Of a stretch of DNA of 64,000 bases, positions 10,987 to 22,540 are shown piece by piece. The position numbers and the translations under genes were made by a program. Under the pieces are notes generated by a model. That model saw only the letters and a list, made by a program, of their open reading frames with translations. It ran no database searches and was not told the origin of the DNA. The DNA is from Arenicola marina (taxonomy: Eukaryota; Annelida; Polychaeta; Arenicolidae), in the NCBI GenBank assembly GCA_964019135.1, contig OZ025252.1, forward strand, positions 3,302,823 to 3,366,822. The letters are read 5' to 3'. The stretch's first letter is position 1, and each line of letters opens with the position of its first letter.

Positions 10987-12953
10987 TCATAGAAATGGCC
11001 TGACGTCACAATTTTGGTGCGCATGCGTAGTAGGTGAAAGTACGGAGCCTCGTTATCGCGCAGGTGAAAACATTGCCACGTGGTTATAAATCTGCATACA
11101 AATCTCGTGTTTTGTGTCTTTTGTACTTGTTTTGTTCCGTGGGTTTGCGTCTGTTTTTCTTTCGTTGTGCTATTATCCTAGAACTATTTGGAAACCCTAC
11201 CTGGTGTAGTTAGTGCCAGGTACCCAGAAAACTAAAAGTAGCTGACCTAAAGCTCAACGAAGCAACAGAGAAGTGGGTGACCGTCTTCACAGGATGAAGC
11301 CTGTTGTTATGAGTAGACCCATGCAAAAACTTAATGCAGAAACAACTTTATGTAGGTCAGAATTAATGCATATTGAAACATCATAATTTCCATTAATCCA
11401 GTGGATATCCCCATCCATCATTTGTTGCTGCCAAGTTCTCACCTCCTACTTGCTGACACATAATTAGAAATGTACCTAATTAAGTGGTCCTAATTAATAA
11501 GGCCCAAAACAAATGCATACCCTGAATTTGGGGGAAAGACATTTTCTCTTGCTCTCAATTTGTGGATAAAAAATATTCTTGTGAAACTTGACAGAAAATT
11601 CTCTCCTTAACAAAATGGGGGGTGGAACAGGGTGGCTCGGTTCTCTGTTCTCTTTTTTTGGGGTTGGCATGTTCTCTGATCTCTGATTTTTTGGTTGGCA
11701 TCTTTCCCAAGGTCTTATCTGAGATCTCTGATGTTTGTAGGCCCATCTTCTATGATCTTAGATTGTTTCCACTTCCCCCCCCCCAAAAAGAACAAAAAAA
11801 CTTGCATTGAACTTGACAGAATTGCTTGAATTTTAAGTGTCCTTACATTTAGTAGAAGTTGAAGAAGTTGCCTTGAACTTGACGGAAAAAATTACTTCCC
11901 GTCAATCTTATAACCTTGTGGTGAAAAATAATTCATATTTATGTTTCTTTGGGTTTGGCGGGGGGGGGGGGGGCTTTTATTTGCGTCATGGTAATGGACC
12001 GACGTCACAATTTTTGTGCGCATGCAGACTAAGCGCACTGAGCCTCGTTATCGCGCCCTTGAAAACTTTCGCGCGGCTACGTAAGCATAGCGTCTTTCTC
12101 AGTGTTTTCTGTCGAATTTGTCCGTGGTTTCGCGCCCGTTTTTATTTATTTAACGATGTCCTACGAATTTTTGGAATGCTTGCCTGGTGAGGCTAGGGCC
12201 AGGGGGGTGGCTCAAAAAGGGTTGTATAATGCTCTATAGATCAACCGATTTTTACCCCTGGCTAACAATAATGCTTGCCATAAATTTGGCAACAAAATAA
12301 TTAAACCCTTGACCGGATAGAAACAATTTTCCTAAATTTTTTATTTCTTGGTGCATGGGGTGGGGAGGGGGTTTGCTAAACAAAAAAAGGTTACATTAAT
12401 CTTGCTCCCATATTAGATAAAGACAAATGCTTGCTCTCATATTACCCAATAAAAATAACATTGCTCCCATTGCAGCGCAAATATTTGTGGCCCAAGTTAG
12501 AAATGATAGCCAAGAAATAGTCCTGCCCCCACCCCCAGCGTGGAAACAAAAATTAGCGAAAGGGGACGGGGGGGAAGTCCAATAAAAGCTTGCGACCGAG
12601 GGGGAGGGGGGAGCACTACAAAAGGGCGGGGGGTCCACACCTCAGATGGCCTAACTTTTGCATTGAAAAACAACATTCCTCCTCAAAAAGGGAGGGAGGA
12701 TCCGCCCATGACCCCCCCCCCCCTTGTTTCGTCTTGCATATTGTGGTTGGAGCAACCCCAGACCTTGCACTGCTTCAGCAGGATTTTATTTGCATAGGCA
12801 GAGCCATATATATAGGGAAAGTACGGCGTCCAATATGGGGAGAATCAGAGCGGAACGCATGCAAATGGCTGGGTCACGTGCGTTTGTTTTCACCTGCGTC
12901 CGGTGCGCCGCCTGGCGAGTATAGTGTGCATGACCGGAAGTCCATTTCTATGA
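10987..12953. mobile_element. 1.97-kb inverted-repeat element inserted in unit copy 3
   Basis: In copies 1 and 2 the sequence runs TTTCCTATGGCCCATAT without a break. In copy 3 it is split by 1.97 kb that starts TCATAGAAATGG and ends with the reverse complement CCATTTCTATGA, flanked by a possible AT duplication. A stretch near the left end (about 10993-11225, starting GACGTCACAATTTT) reappears in diverged form at about 11999-12205, so a second related end seems nested inside. No coding region recognised; the interior has several G- and C-runs. Family not identified. Confidence 0.6.
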
Positions 12954-13060
12954 ATGGCCCATATAGTCAAACATGGTTACCGATTTTTTTCTAGCATGGG
13001 GTTGAAAATTTGTGTTTTTGCATTACTTAACATGCGGATGGTTTCTATTGGTGTGTAACC

Positions 13061-13509
13061 TTTAAACGTCATAGGCATAATGTCTGACCATGAAAATATA
13101 GGTGAGTAAACCAAGAATGCCGCAGTTGCATGCTTCGTTGTGAATATAGAGACCAAGCAGTTATTTTCAGTCATGGCGGAACCAAATGGTCGCCACGGCC
13201 GATATGGGCTGAATTCGAGATGGCTCTATGTCTGAAAATATTGCTTATAATGTATTTATGCAGTATGCTAAATCTCATGCTTTTATGAAAAAAAACAATT
13301 TCTTAAAATGCTGCACCAATCGCCTGGACTATAAGTGGGTTTTTGTTTTCAGAAAACACTCTGGTAACTTAATGATAAACCGTTGAAAATTATGCAGCTG
13401 TAAGTCAGTACTCGCCTTTTACATGCTATGCAGAGCGAGCTAGAGTTACCCCGAAACACGCGCCTGCCAGAATTTCTCCTGGAAATGTCTATTGCGCCAA
13501 TCAATACTG
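13061..13509. other. Unassigned spacer
   Basis: Sequence between the end of the tandem array and the first retrotransposon remnant. I see no gene or repeat that I can name. Confidence 0.5.
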
Positions 13510-15120
13510 GACAAACCTCTGTGAGGAGATCCACCAGGCTTCAGGTAATATACCGGCAATGTACACCGGAATAAAGAAAGCCACTAAAACAGCCCCCTTA
13601 AAGTCATTTGATGGCGAGGTGATTACAGATCCTAACAAACATATGTCTCGCTGGGTGGAACACTGTCTCATTGTACGCGCACGAGTCTCATGTATCGACA
13701 ACGGCGCTTGATGCACTACCCTGACAGCCGGTTATACAGTGTTCCACCAGCTTTCGAGCTGGGTCAAGCAATCGATTTCTTTGCCAGCGGGATCTCGCCT
13801 GGCCATGACAGGACTCCTGCTGCAGTAATTAAGTGTGGGAAAACTATATTGCTCCCTCATCTCCACCACTTCTCGTCCTTTGCTGGAACAATGGTACTGT
13901 TTCACAGGACTAGCGTGATGCAAATATAGGTACGCTTTACAAAAACAAAATGAGACCGGGGTGATTGTAGCAAATACCACGGAATATCACTCGTAAGCAT
14001 TACTGGTAAACTCTTCGCCAGAATTGCCTGAAAGAGACTGCAACAGCTTGCGAACAGAGTGTATCCTGAAGCGCAGTGCGATTTCAGAGCCGGACGATAC
14101 ACTGTCGACATGATATTCTCGTTGCGTCAACTCCAGGAGAGCAGCACAAGCCCGGCCTTGTACCTTTCTTTTGTTGATCTTCCCAAGGCTTTTGATACTG
14201 TCAGCAGATCCGGGTTGTACAACATCTTGGAGCATCCTCTCCTTTCATGAACACTCGTTCAGCACAGTATAGTTCGACGGAGCTACGTCCGAGAGCTTCC
14301 AAGTCAGAAATGGCGTGAAGCAGGGTTGTGTTCTTGCGCCAACTCTATTTGGCATTTTTTTCTCTATGATCTTTTCGCACGCATTTGATGAGGATGCGGA
14401 GGGGGTTTACCTGCATACCAGATCAGATGGGAAATTATACAACCTTTCCTGATTGCGCGCTAAGTCCAAGCGGAGGCGCTTCCTAATAAGGGAACTGCTA
14501 TTTGCTGACGACGCAGCGCTAGTTGCGCATTCAAAAAGCCAGCTGCAGACTCATGGATCAACTCTCAACGCGTGTGCTTTATTCGCTTTGACCATTAGTG
14601 TTGAGAAAACAGTCGTGCTGAGCCAAATGGCTATTACACCACCAGTGATTACCCTAAATAACATGCCTTTAGAGGTGGTGAACAAGTTTTGTTACCTGGG
14701 AAGTACCGTCACGGATAATATATGCTTGGACGAGGAAATAAATACTCGAATTGGGCGGCCAAAGCTCAGGTTTAAGGGTGGTTGTAAGCGGGACATGAAG
14801 GCTTTCGGCATCGATCTTGGGGGGGATCTAGCAGTCGAAAAGAAGAAATGGTCACGGGTCGTGCGTGAGGGAATGGCCCACCACGGTGGGCTCTGGTTTG
14901 ACAAACTGGACTTGAAACGCCAATCTAGGCATCATGTGAGTACAAACCAAGACCTATTGACAGGTCATCGATGCGACGACTGCGGCAAGCTCTGTCGGTC
15001 ACAGATAGGCCTATTCAGTCACAAGCGCAAATGCCGCGACGCAAATCGTATCGCTTGAAATCAAACAAAGCTGTAAAATCCATCGTCTTTCGCAGACGGA
15101 CGGATGCCAACAACCTGTTT
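13510..15120 (+). mobile_element. Non-LTR retrotransposon (LINE) remnant with reverse transcriptase
   Basis: Broken plus-strand frames read as the 3' half of a LINE ORF2. They include a linker with PLKSFDGEVITDPNKHMSRW (about 13590-13660), RT fingers/palm text FRAGRYTVDMIFSLRQLQE and FVDLPKAFDTVSRSGL (14059-14235), the palm motif FADDAAL (near 14500), and a C-terminal zinc finger CDDCGKLCRSQIGLFSHKRKC-type segment (near 14970-15035). Several stops and frameshifts interrupt it, so it is inactive. The longest open piece is 14453-15058. The clade is unassigned. A second, shorter copy of the 3' end lies at 38764-39050. Confidence 0.85.
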
Positions 15121-15237
15121 GATACGAACCTTGATTTTACCTTAGTTAACGTCTTCGGAAAACGACATTAACTTACACATAGTTCTCGAGATCTTGATGA
15201 AAAGCGAAAGAGAAAGTGAGTGATTTGAGGCTGTAAC

Positions 15238-15468
15238 ATGAACGTAAACAAGTCCCCGGGTCTAGATGGAGTTCAGAGTTACATCAAGCCTTGTCCTCAC
15301 ATAAAAAAGTTGCTCGTAAATGCATTCAATGAGGGGTTGGCCGGTGGAGTATTACCGTATACCCAGAGACAGTGCGCCTTCACACTTATATACAAAAAAG
15401 GGGAAAGAGACAAGATTTTCAAACTATCGGCCCAGCATTTTTGTCAAATACTGATCATAAAATTCTAG
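15238..15468 (+). mobile_element. Fragment of a second LINE reverse transcriptase
   Basis: The frame begins NVNKSPGLDGVQ and continues to LIYKKGERD, the typical start of a non-LTR reverse transcriptase domain (L1/Tx1-like or RTE-like). Only about 75 codons remain before the similarity ends. It is distinct from the preceding remnant. Confidence 0.7.
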
Positions 15469-15616
15469 CATCGAATACGCATAGCGTTAAGTAAATTGAT
15501 TAGCCATGACTAGACGGGCGTATTTAGACCAAGGACACATCTGGCGCAGGTTTGTTTATTTTTATGGCAACCTTAGATTTGCTTCATTTGATTTGGTCAT
15601 CTAGTAATGTCACAAG

Positions 15617-18600
15617 TTACAGGGTCGGAAAATAAGGCGTGTACTTCTTCCACATGTTGGCCTCATGTGCTTGTGTCTCTTCTAGATACTCTTGGGAGGC
15701 AAGAAGCTGCAGGCCAAGCTTCTTACTCAAATCGGTTGCTTCTATGAGTACCTGTGTTGACAAAAGACGGTGATTAAACGACACTCGTTTTATAGCTGGA
15801 CCGTAATGGCTTAGCGCTCAGTTGACCATTTGTCGAGCGATGATCGGGTTCAAAATACATTCATAAGTGGTCACCCAAGAGACTAAAGTGATAAAATTGT
15901 AGAGGATTTCTAGATCATGAGCACCACCGAAACGAGCTCTAAAGGCTACGACTAAAATGGCTAACCGGAAATCAGTCCCGCTGGTTTGCGTAAGCTACGT
16001 GTGTTTTATGAATATGGCCCCAGGGGAGAAATCATATGCAACATAATAGCATTTTCTTACTTCAAAAAACCAACCTTGTGGGTGAATACTTCACTATTTT
16101 GAACCGGACAATCGCTCGACAAATTGCCATTTTGCACAGTCAAAATCAATTTGCCTAAAATTGCTATTTGGTTTATGAATACCGCCTCTCATAAACCATG
16201 ACATGCAAATCTACTAAAGCGCCAATTAATAAGTGGAAGTGAACATGGTATTCAGCCAAGAGGTGCGTTTTCTGAATGAAGAAAGTGCTAAAATTATATT
16301 GAATATGATTTCTTGATCAAGGGCAGTGCCACAACGAGCCATGCACTATTCCCGCGTGAGCTACGTGCGGTTTATGAATATCGCACAATAAAGATAGATC
16401 TTTGATTACCTTTGACTTATAGTAATACCTACAACCTTCATAGCCATGGAAGGAGTAATGTGCCATTCATGCAAACCGCAAATTCAGTTGAATATCACAA
16501 GTAGACCATTATTGCGTAGAACTCTGAAAAACATATATTCGAGCAGGATATTTCCACAACTGTTTCAGTGGCTTATTTAGATTAAGCAATTGCGCAATTA
16601 CTCACTCGTTCTCTCTTGGCGTCAATTTCTTTGAATTCTTCTGCTAATTGACGATTGAACTCCCTGAGTTCGGCTATCTCCAATCGCAGTCGCTGGTACA
16701 GCGCTACTCGGGCATCGTCTTGCCTTATTAACTCTGTATGGACAAATACATATGGTTGTGCAACGAGCGCTTCACGATATTATATCCAGGGTATTATTTC
16801 TATTGACTAGTAGCAGGCACATGGCTGTACTGAAACCTCAGTGGAGCTGATACTTTGATTTTTTTTTTTTTTTTAATTTTTGAATTATAACGAAGGCACA
16901 CGAAGGAATTGCTAATAACAACTTCTCGACGCTGACATTACTCATATGTAAAATATCCTGAAGTTAAACAAAAGCACAAGAACGATATCGACTTACCATC
17001 TTCCAATGCATTTTGCTTTACTCGATTCTGGAAGAAAACAATCAACAATATTCCAAATGAGGAAAACGTCCAGGGCATTAGTGCAGTCAATTTTCTTCAT
17101 GCAATAAAATTTGGAGTAAAGATAATTTGATCCGCTATGAAAGATAAGGATGGTACGTAGATGCATGTGAACATAAAATTAGGCATTTAATATCCTGATC
17201 GATGCACAAATCAAAGGTAATAAACTTAAAGGGGTGTATAACACCTAACCTGGTATTCGATCCTTCGCCCACAGTAGCAACACAGAAGTATGATACTGTG
17301 CGTCATCATCATCACATAGAACAGGTAAATACCAATAAAGGTCATCAGGTCCATTTCTTGGAGTATGGGTTCCAGCTCTGGAGCAATTGCAGTTTTTCTT
17401 TGGAGAGATATATTTATCTGTGCCTGGTCCATTGTCGAAATTGATCCGTTGCGTCGCCCTTCTGAACTGTCGTGAGCTGTTCCGGCCCTTTGTTCGCTTG
17501 CATGGGGAGCCAGAACCGTTGAACCGTTGACCAATGGGATGCTCTGTATCCCGGTTGCCATGACGAGGTTGCCATCACGTTGCTCGAATGTTCCGTTGGA
17601 CGCCGGGTGGGATGGCGGTGGCTTCATCACTGCCGCCAGCAGCCTTTCAGACGCATGCCAGGGCCGCGAGATTTCGGGTTTAGTGAGACTCACACAGTCA
17701 TCATCCGGGGCTTGTCGCTTTCTGCAAGATTCCGGAATGTACGGATGTGTGGGTACGCGACATTCTGAGCGCTTCCAGTCTTTGTTTTCAACCTCCTTGA
17801 TACAAACAGGCAGCTGACTCTGGGGGCCTCGGAACTGCATAATTTCTCCGCTTCCAGTCTCCTTCATACATACAGGCAGTTGACGCCTTGGAGCTCGAAA
17901 ACGTATCATTTCTTCGCTTCTAGTCACCTTCACACAAACAGGCAGCTGACTTGGTGGGTCTCGGAACTGTGCCATTTCTGTCGAGCGTGTGACATGCGGA
18001 TGGGTTGTTCCTGCCCATATGGAACCCAGTGAGGTTTGGCGAAGAGGTGTGATGGTGCTACATGCGGGAGATACATCATACTGCGGGGTGGAAACAGCGC
18101 GACGTAGCTTACAAACCGGAAACACGCCATGGACCGGCGTTTCTTGGACTGCCGGCATGGTTGCCAAGGAGACGAGCATCTGTCGGTCAGAAGACTCCAG
18201 TGAGAAGGATGTCAGTAATCCGTGATTCCAAGTCCGCAGAGTATCCTTAAAGTGAGTTTCAGGTGTTGCCCTGGGACACACCGGAGCTAACTCCTTCCTT
18301 TGGGTGACGCTGGCCATTCTGTCGAGGTCCTGCTCAACATCGTTACCTATCTGAACGTGTTGGGTTGCACTGTCCGGAAACTTCGATACCGCAGAGGCAT
18401 CGTAATTCGACGTGGCTAACCGGAAATGAGTCCCGCTGGTTTGAAGAAGGCACCGTTGCCAGACAGGCAGAAGGGGATCTTTCCAGTCTAGTCCAGTCAG
18501 CCGGGGACAAGTACCATTCTGATGAGCCATGGTATGAGCTGTGCAGCACAGTCCATCCGGCAGAATAGACCGAGTGGGTAAGGTACCGCCGGGTGTCCAA

Positions 18601-19334
18601 CCCCAGCGAGCCACCCAGCCATCCTTCCAGGGAACAGTCGTGTGGTAGTCATGGAAACTCTCCGACTTGGGTCCGTCTTGGTCCGGGTGACCGTTGCAAT
18701 GGTGCCTTGGTCCAGTCAACTCGGGGATGTGTGGTGGGGAGGGTGTCAGTGATACAGGATTCCAGGTCCGCAGAGTATCATTCAAGTGAGTTTCAGGTGT
18801 TGCTCTGGGGCACACGGGAGCTAACTCCTTCCTTTGGGTCACGCTGGCCATTCTGTCGAGGTCCTGCTCCACATCTTTACCTATCTGAACGTGTTGGGTT
18901 GCACTGTCCGGAAACTTCGATACCGCAGAGGCATCGTAATTCGACGCGGCTAACGGGTAGTGAGTCCCTCTCGTTTGAAGAAGGCACCGTTGCCAGACAG
19001 ACAGATAGGCATCTTTCCAGTCTAGTCCAGTCGGCCGGGGACAAGTACCATTTTGCTGAGCCATGGTATCAGCTGTGCAGCACAGTCCATCCGGAATAAT
19101 AGACCGAGAGGGTAAGGTACCGCCGGGTGTCCAACCCCAGCGAGCCACCCAGCCATCTTCCCACGGAACAGTCGTGGGGTAGTCATGGAAACTCTCCGAC
19201 CGGGGTCCGTCTTGGCCCAGGCGACCGTTGTCATGGTGCTTTGGGTTGAGGATGGATTCTACAGTCACATGAGTCCCAATGGAAGTGTAGTTGTATCCGC
19301 ATTGGAGGGCTTTAAAGGGGGAAGATGTTACCAT
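15617..19334 (-). CDS. Unrecognised single-pass membrane protein with duplicated Cys/Trp region and coiled-coil tail
   Basis: Exons read by eye on the minus strand: 17250-19334 (695 codons from an ATG at 19334), 16997-17027, 16606-16733 and 15617-15751 (stop at 15617-15619). All junctions have GT-AG borders and keep phase, giving about 792 residues. The large exon holds two ~160-residue copies of a region with PWEDGWVARWGWTPGG, GLCCTA and GTCP motifs (N-linked glycosylation sites included), then three ~22-residue repeats ending QLPVC. A hydrophobic stretch (LMTFIGIYLFYVMMM onward) follows, then Arg-Arg. The last three exons encode a charged, helical, probable coiled coil (ELREFNRQLAEEFKEIDAK) ending in KKYTPYFPTL. 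I recognise no family. No signal peptide is visible, so a 5' exon is probably missing; the candidate at 21667-21717 does not join this ATG in an obvious frame. Donor GTTAGG at 17249 is not ideal. Confidence 0.55.
15752..16605 (-). other. Intron of the unrecognised membrane-protein gene
   Basis: The intron contains a ~30-bp stretch (about 15960-15990, GGCTAACCGGAAATCAGTCC) nearly identical to coding sequence at 18411-18447 of the same gene. No other feature recognised. Confidence 0.5.
18225..19238 (-). repeat. 534-bp direct duplication inside coding exon
   Basis: Coding repeat 1 spans 19238-18759 and repeat 2 spans 18704-18225, an offset of 534 bp (178 codons) with high identity at DNA and protein level. 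The offset is a multiple of three and the frame is kept, as expected for a selected internal duplication. Confidence 0.85.
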
Positions 19335-19399
19335 GTTATCATACAATGTCTATCTGTAAATGATAATTAATACATTTGGACTAGGCTCAGTGAAAAATT

Positions 19400-20150
19400 A
19401 ATTTTGGTTTCCTTTGCGATGGGCATGAAGACGCCTCTACAATCTCTGTTACCTCTACAACAGTAAGACTCAATGAACACTGTATTTGAGTCCTGGGATT
19501 CGCTATTTCAACACTAAAATTTTTTTAAATCGACAACACGACATTAGGGCTGCCTTAAATTCGGAGAACAAGACTCTATAAAGACAAATTGGGAAACAAT
19601 TACCAAGAGACATCATTACAATTCGATAGTACAAATATGATACAATAATAGCACTAGATAAGACGTAATATCTTAACATTTTCTTCGACAGATATAACAA
19701 ATAACTTTAAAACAGTCTCAACAGTATCTATTAATAACTCTGTTTTTTTTTATATGTGTTGAGTATCCCGCTACAATGTAGGGGTAAATATTTTCGTTAA
19801 CTTTTTTAAGTTCGTTTTATTAAATGGGTCAAGTAATAGCGGATGCAATTTTCGGCCATTGTATGCTTGGTTCTGGGTATAATTATATTGTGCTTACATC
19901 TGGTGTTATACTCATGTTGGTCTAATAAACGGGGGAAATGGAAAGAGGGAATAAAATATGCTGGGAGATCATCATGCGCCAGTCTATAATAAAACTTTCA
20001 TGTCTGTAACTCATAAATATTGTCTATTTTAAGAAGATTGCATCACTTAATTAAGGGTTCAGTGTGCGCAATATAATGATTCGTTGTCTTTATACGTGCA
20101 GCTTTTTTCTTGAATATGTTGAGGAAGGGTATATTTTAGATGCTGCATGA
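19400..20150. other. AT-rich spacer, nothing recognised
   Basis: I see no gene, repeat or splice-bounded exon that I can support here. An acceptor-like TTTACAG lies just upstream of the large exon (about 19350-19357, minus strand). Confidence 0.4.
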
Positions 20151-20159
20151 CTCCAACTA

Positions 20160-20700
20160 GCTTAGATATTTTAAAAGCAATTTTATCACCGCGACTGGAC
20201 CATATCTAATGCTTATGTAGGGTGAGTCCAAGAAAATCAAATTCGTCAACGCCTTCCAGCTTGGTAAATATTTTCAATATAAAGTTCCGGTGTCGCTACC
20301 TACTTTTGTGGCACACAAAATAACATTAGGTTGGTCGTTTTGGTGTTTAGAGATACTTGGTTAAGTTTAAGCCATTTGCTTACTAGCTAGAGCCGGTTCA
20401 TTTGGCACTAATGTACTAAGTGTGCTAAACGGATTGTATCGTCAGCGTATATAATTGCACTAAATTGCACTAAATTACAAATTACTTTTTCAAAAACCTT
20501 AGATATGGCTGGTAGAATCGAAATTGGCATATAGTTATCAATATTAGATTTTTCCCCCTTTTTGAAAATTGGCACTACTTTTGCAAGTTTTAATTTATCT
20601 GGAAATATATAAGCAGAAATTGATTGGTTAATGGTGTGAGTAATAGCCTTACTTAAACTCTAGCTCTGATTTTTACAACATTTCAATGTTAAATCCGTTG
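20160..20700 (-). mobile_element. LINE remnant (Jockey/CR1-like RT), minus strand
   Basis: Read on the minus strand, 20480-20600 gives KVVPIFKKGEKSNIDNY and PISILPAISKVFEKV, the classic start of a non-LTR reverse transcriptase. About 20280-20460 gives YADDT followed by KWLKLN and NLMLFCVPQK, the palm motif and its downstream helix. Stops and deletions interrupt it; most of the palm is missing. Confidence 0.8.
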
Positions 20701-20799
20701 TTTAAATAGATATATCCGCATATTTTTGTATGGCGTGCGTACGCTTTAAATGATTATGGCCACTGAACTAGAGATCGGTTACTTTTGTGCTGTGTTGCG

Positions 20800-21060
20800 A
20801 GCGGCGGCAGATCTATGGCTCTCTCACGCTTATGACAAATCAAGCATTCACGTAGTCTGCCAAACCCTCTGACGACACCGTTGACGATAATGAAACCAAG
20901 TATTCAGAGCGTCTGCCAAGCCATCTCACGGGCATGGCAAACCAAGCATTCAGACCGCCTGTCAACCTTTGTTGTGGTGATGACAAGTAAAGCAATCACG
21001 TACACCGCCTACCAGGCCATGCCATGATGAAGACAAACCAATCACGTCGTCTGCCATGCC
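20800..21060. repeat. Diverged ~60-bp tandem repeat
   Basis: Four or five imperfect copies of a unit around GACAAACCAAGCATTCACGT followed by CGTCTGCCAAGCC. Confidence 0.5.
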
Positions 21061-21666
21061 CTATCATTTTCATAGGGTATTATTTATAGGGCAAGATCGG
21101 GGGCGTGTGCAGGAAATCTTAAAGGGGGAGGCTCCCCGACCCCATAAATTCTATAGGGATCCTATCGGCTCCATATATACCCAAGTGTTTGTACGCCGGT
21201 ATGGTACCATTATGATAGATACAGCGGTGGGGGGGGGGCGGCATCTCCGCAAGGGGAGAGGGGGATGGGGGAGAGTGGCGATCCCTTATACCACCCGCAC
21301 TCTGCCACTGGGCATTTCGAAAACTTCTGATTGTCACCTCTCCAGGTTTGTGTGAGAAAATGCGCATGACATGGCTTTTCGGGAGAGATCTCAGCACAAA
21401 TCTCCCGCTCTCCTATTCTCGCCTAAACTGGCTAAAGGCTCGGACAGGATATGGAAGACTTGTGCTGAGATAAACTCATTTCGCACTACGCTAGGCTAGT
21501 GAAACCAAAGCTTATAGGTGCAGTCGTTGGATTCCCAGATGGAGCATGGACATGGTAACTCCCTGGCAGTGCTATGGCCACATGGTTTCGTTGTCATATA
21601 AGTGAGCCCTTCATCTTCCAATAAAGTAAACATAACTTACTGTACATAAACTCAAAAATTACTCAC

Positions 21667-21717
21667 CGTCGCTACGGGCAACAGAGTTCCGCGGGCTGGT
21701 AGGCTCGGTCCGACCAC
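21667..21717 (-). CDS. Candidate short coding exon, gene unknown
   Basis: A 51-bp segment is bounded on the minus strand by a good acceptor (CTGCTTCACAG) and a consensus donor (GTGAGTAAT). Two of three frames are open, one reading GRTEPTSPRNSVARSD. It may be an upstream exon of the membrane-protein gene at 15.6-19.3 kb, but I could not join it in frame to that gene's first visible ATG. Confidence 0.35.
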
Positions 21718-21928
21718 CTGTGAAGCAGCATAGCAAAAATGAAACAAGGAGAAACATCATGCAGTCAAAGGCACAGACATTAAAGTCTTCGCCATCTAAG
21801 ACCTATACTAGGACCTATACTGTTTTATAATATACCACTATAAAATGACAGACAAATGCGCGCGCAAAGTGTGTATTGTCGTAATACGTTGCTAGGAAAC
21901 AGAGGTAAAACGATGGCGCGTCATTAAT

Positions 21929-22540
21929 AGGTTACACACCAATAAATGACGCGTAGAAAAGGGAAGCCAAATGTCAACGCTTGACTAAAACGAGGTTACA
22001 TGCTTATTTCAGCTGCGTATTTCTGAGTACGGACTGTTGTGTTATTATTGTGTAAGTAGACAGGCTGATCAGATTGTGTGTGTGTGGTTGGTTGGTTGGT
22101 TATTCAGGACGCTTTAACCACTTTTGGTCATATCGGGTCAATGGGAGAAGGAAGGAAGAGTGGAGCCATCTCCCCGGGGGTAATTAACCCCCTACTCTTG
22201 GCGAAGAAAGACATGGGATCTTGATCCTGCAACCACACAGACATGACCACAGCGGGGCGCGAAACTCTGATCCACGTGCCGTTACTAGGCGTTAGGCTCT
22301 TAGGTGGCCAGAGCACGCAATGCGAGCGCTCTAACACACTGAGCTATCGCGCCGGCCCCGTGTGTGTGTGGTACGGTCTTGCGGATTCGCTGGATCTCTG
22401 CAGTAGAATATTACATGCTGCAGCTAAATAAAAACAGTAGGCCTACTATATTAAAGTCGATAATTATAATTCCCCATTCAAATGTCGTGACCGATTTTTC
22501 TCTAGCATGGGGTTGGGAATAAATTAGGATCTTTGCAGAT
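21929..22540. mobile_element. Diverged relative of the GGTTACACACCAATA element, with SINE inside
   Basis: The left end (GGTTACACACCAATA, then GCGTAGAAAAG) and an internal segment near 22480-22510 (GACCGATTTTTCTCTAGCATGG) match the element found in the tandem units. The right inverted repeat is missing. A SINE occupies 22096-22359. Confidence 0.5.
22096..22359 (-). mobile_element. tRNA-derived SINE
   Basis: Read on the minus strand the head is tRNA-like: a box A region (GCTCAGTGTGTTAGAGCGC) and a box B region including GTTTCGCGCCCCGC. A tail follows that recurs at 28241, 34005, 40451, 42488 and 63126. The 3' end is short GGTT-type repeats (AACCAACC in SINE sense). Pol III promoters of this kind drive SINE transcription. 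Confidence 0.8.

Larger units (their letters stand above)
7933..13060. repeat. 3.96-kb tandem unit, copy 3, interrupted and truncated
   Basis: The copy follows copy 2 closely to about 10580. It then diverges, loses roughly 40 bp around 10610, and is interrupted by a 1.97-kb insertion (10987-12953). Homology resumes at 12956 and stops at 13060, exactly at the outer end of the inverted repeat CTATTGGTGTGTAACC. The endonuclease part of the unit, which would lie beyond that point, is absent. Confidence 0.9.

Noticed and set aside
17687..17694. Strong consensus donor (GTGAGT) inside the large exon of the membrane-protein gene
   Set aside because: It is in phase with the next exon but would remove the membrane segment and ~150 open codons. 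I prefer the donor at 17249, which places Arg-Arg and the coiled coil after the hydrophobic stretch. It may be an alternative site.
18593..19099. 168-codon plus-strand frame opposite the membrane-protein exon
   Set aside because: It is antisense to the better supported minus-strand exon and duplicated with it; no motif.
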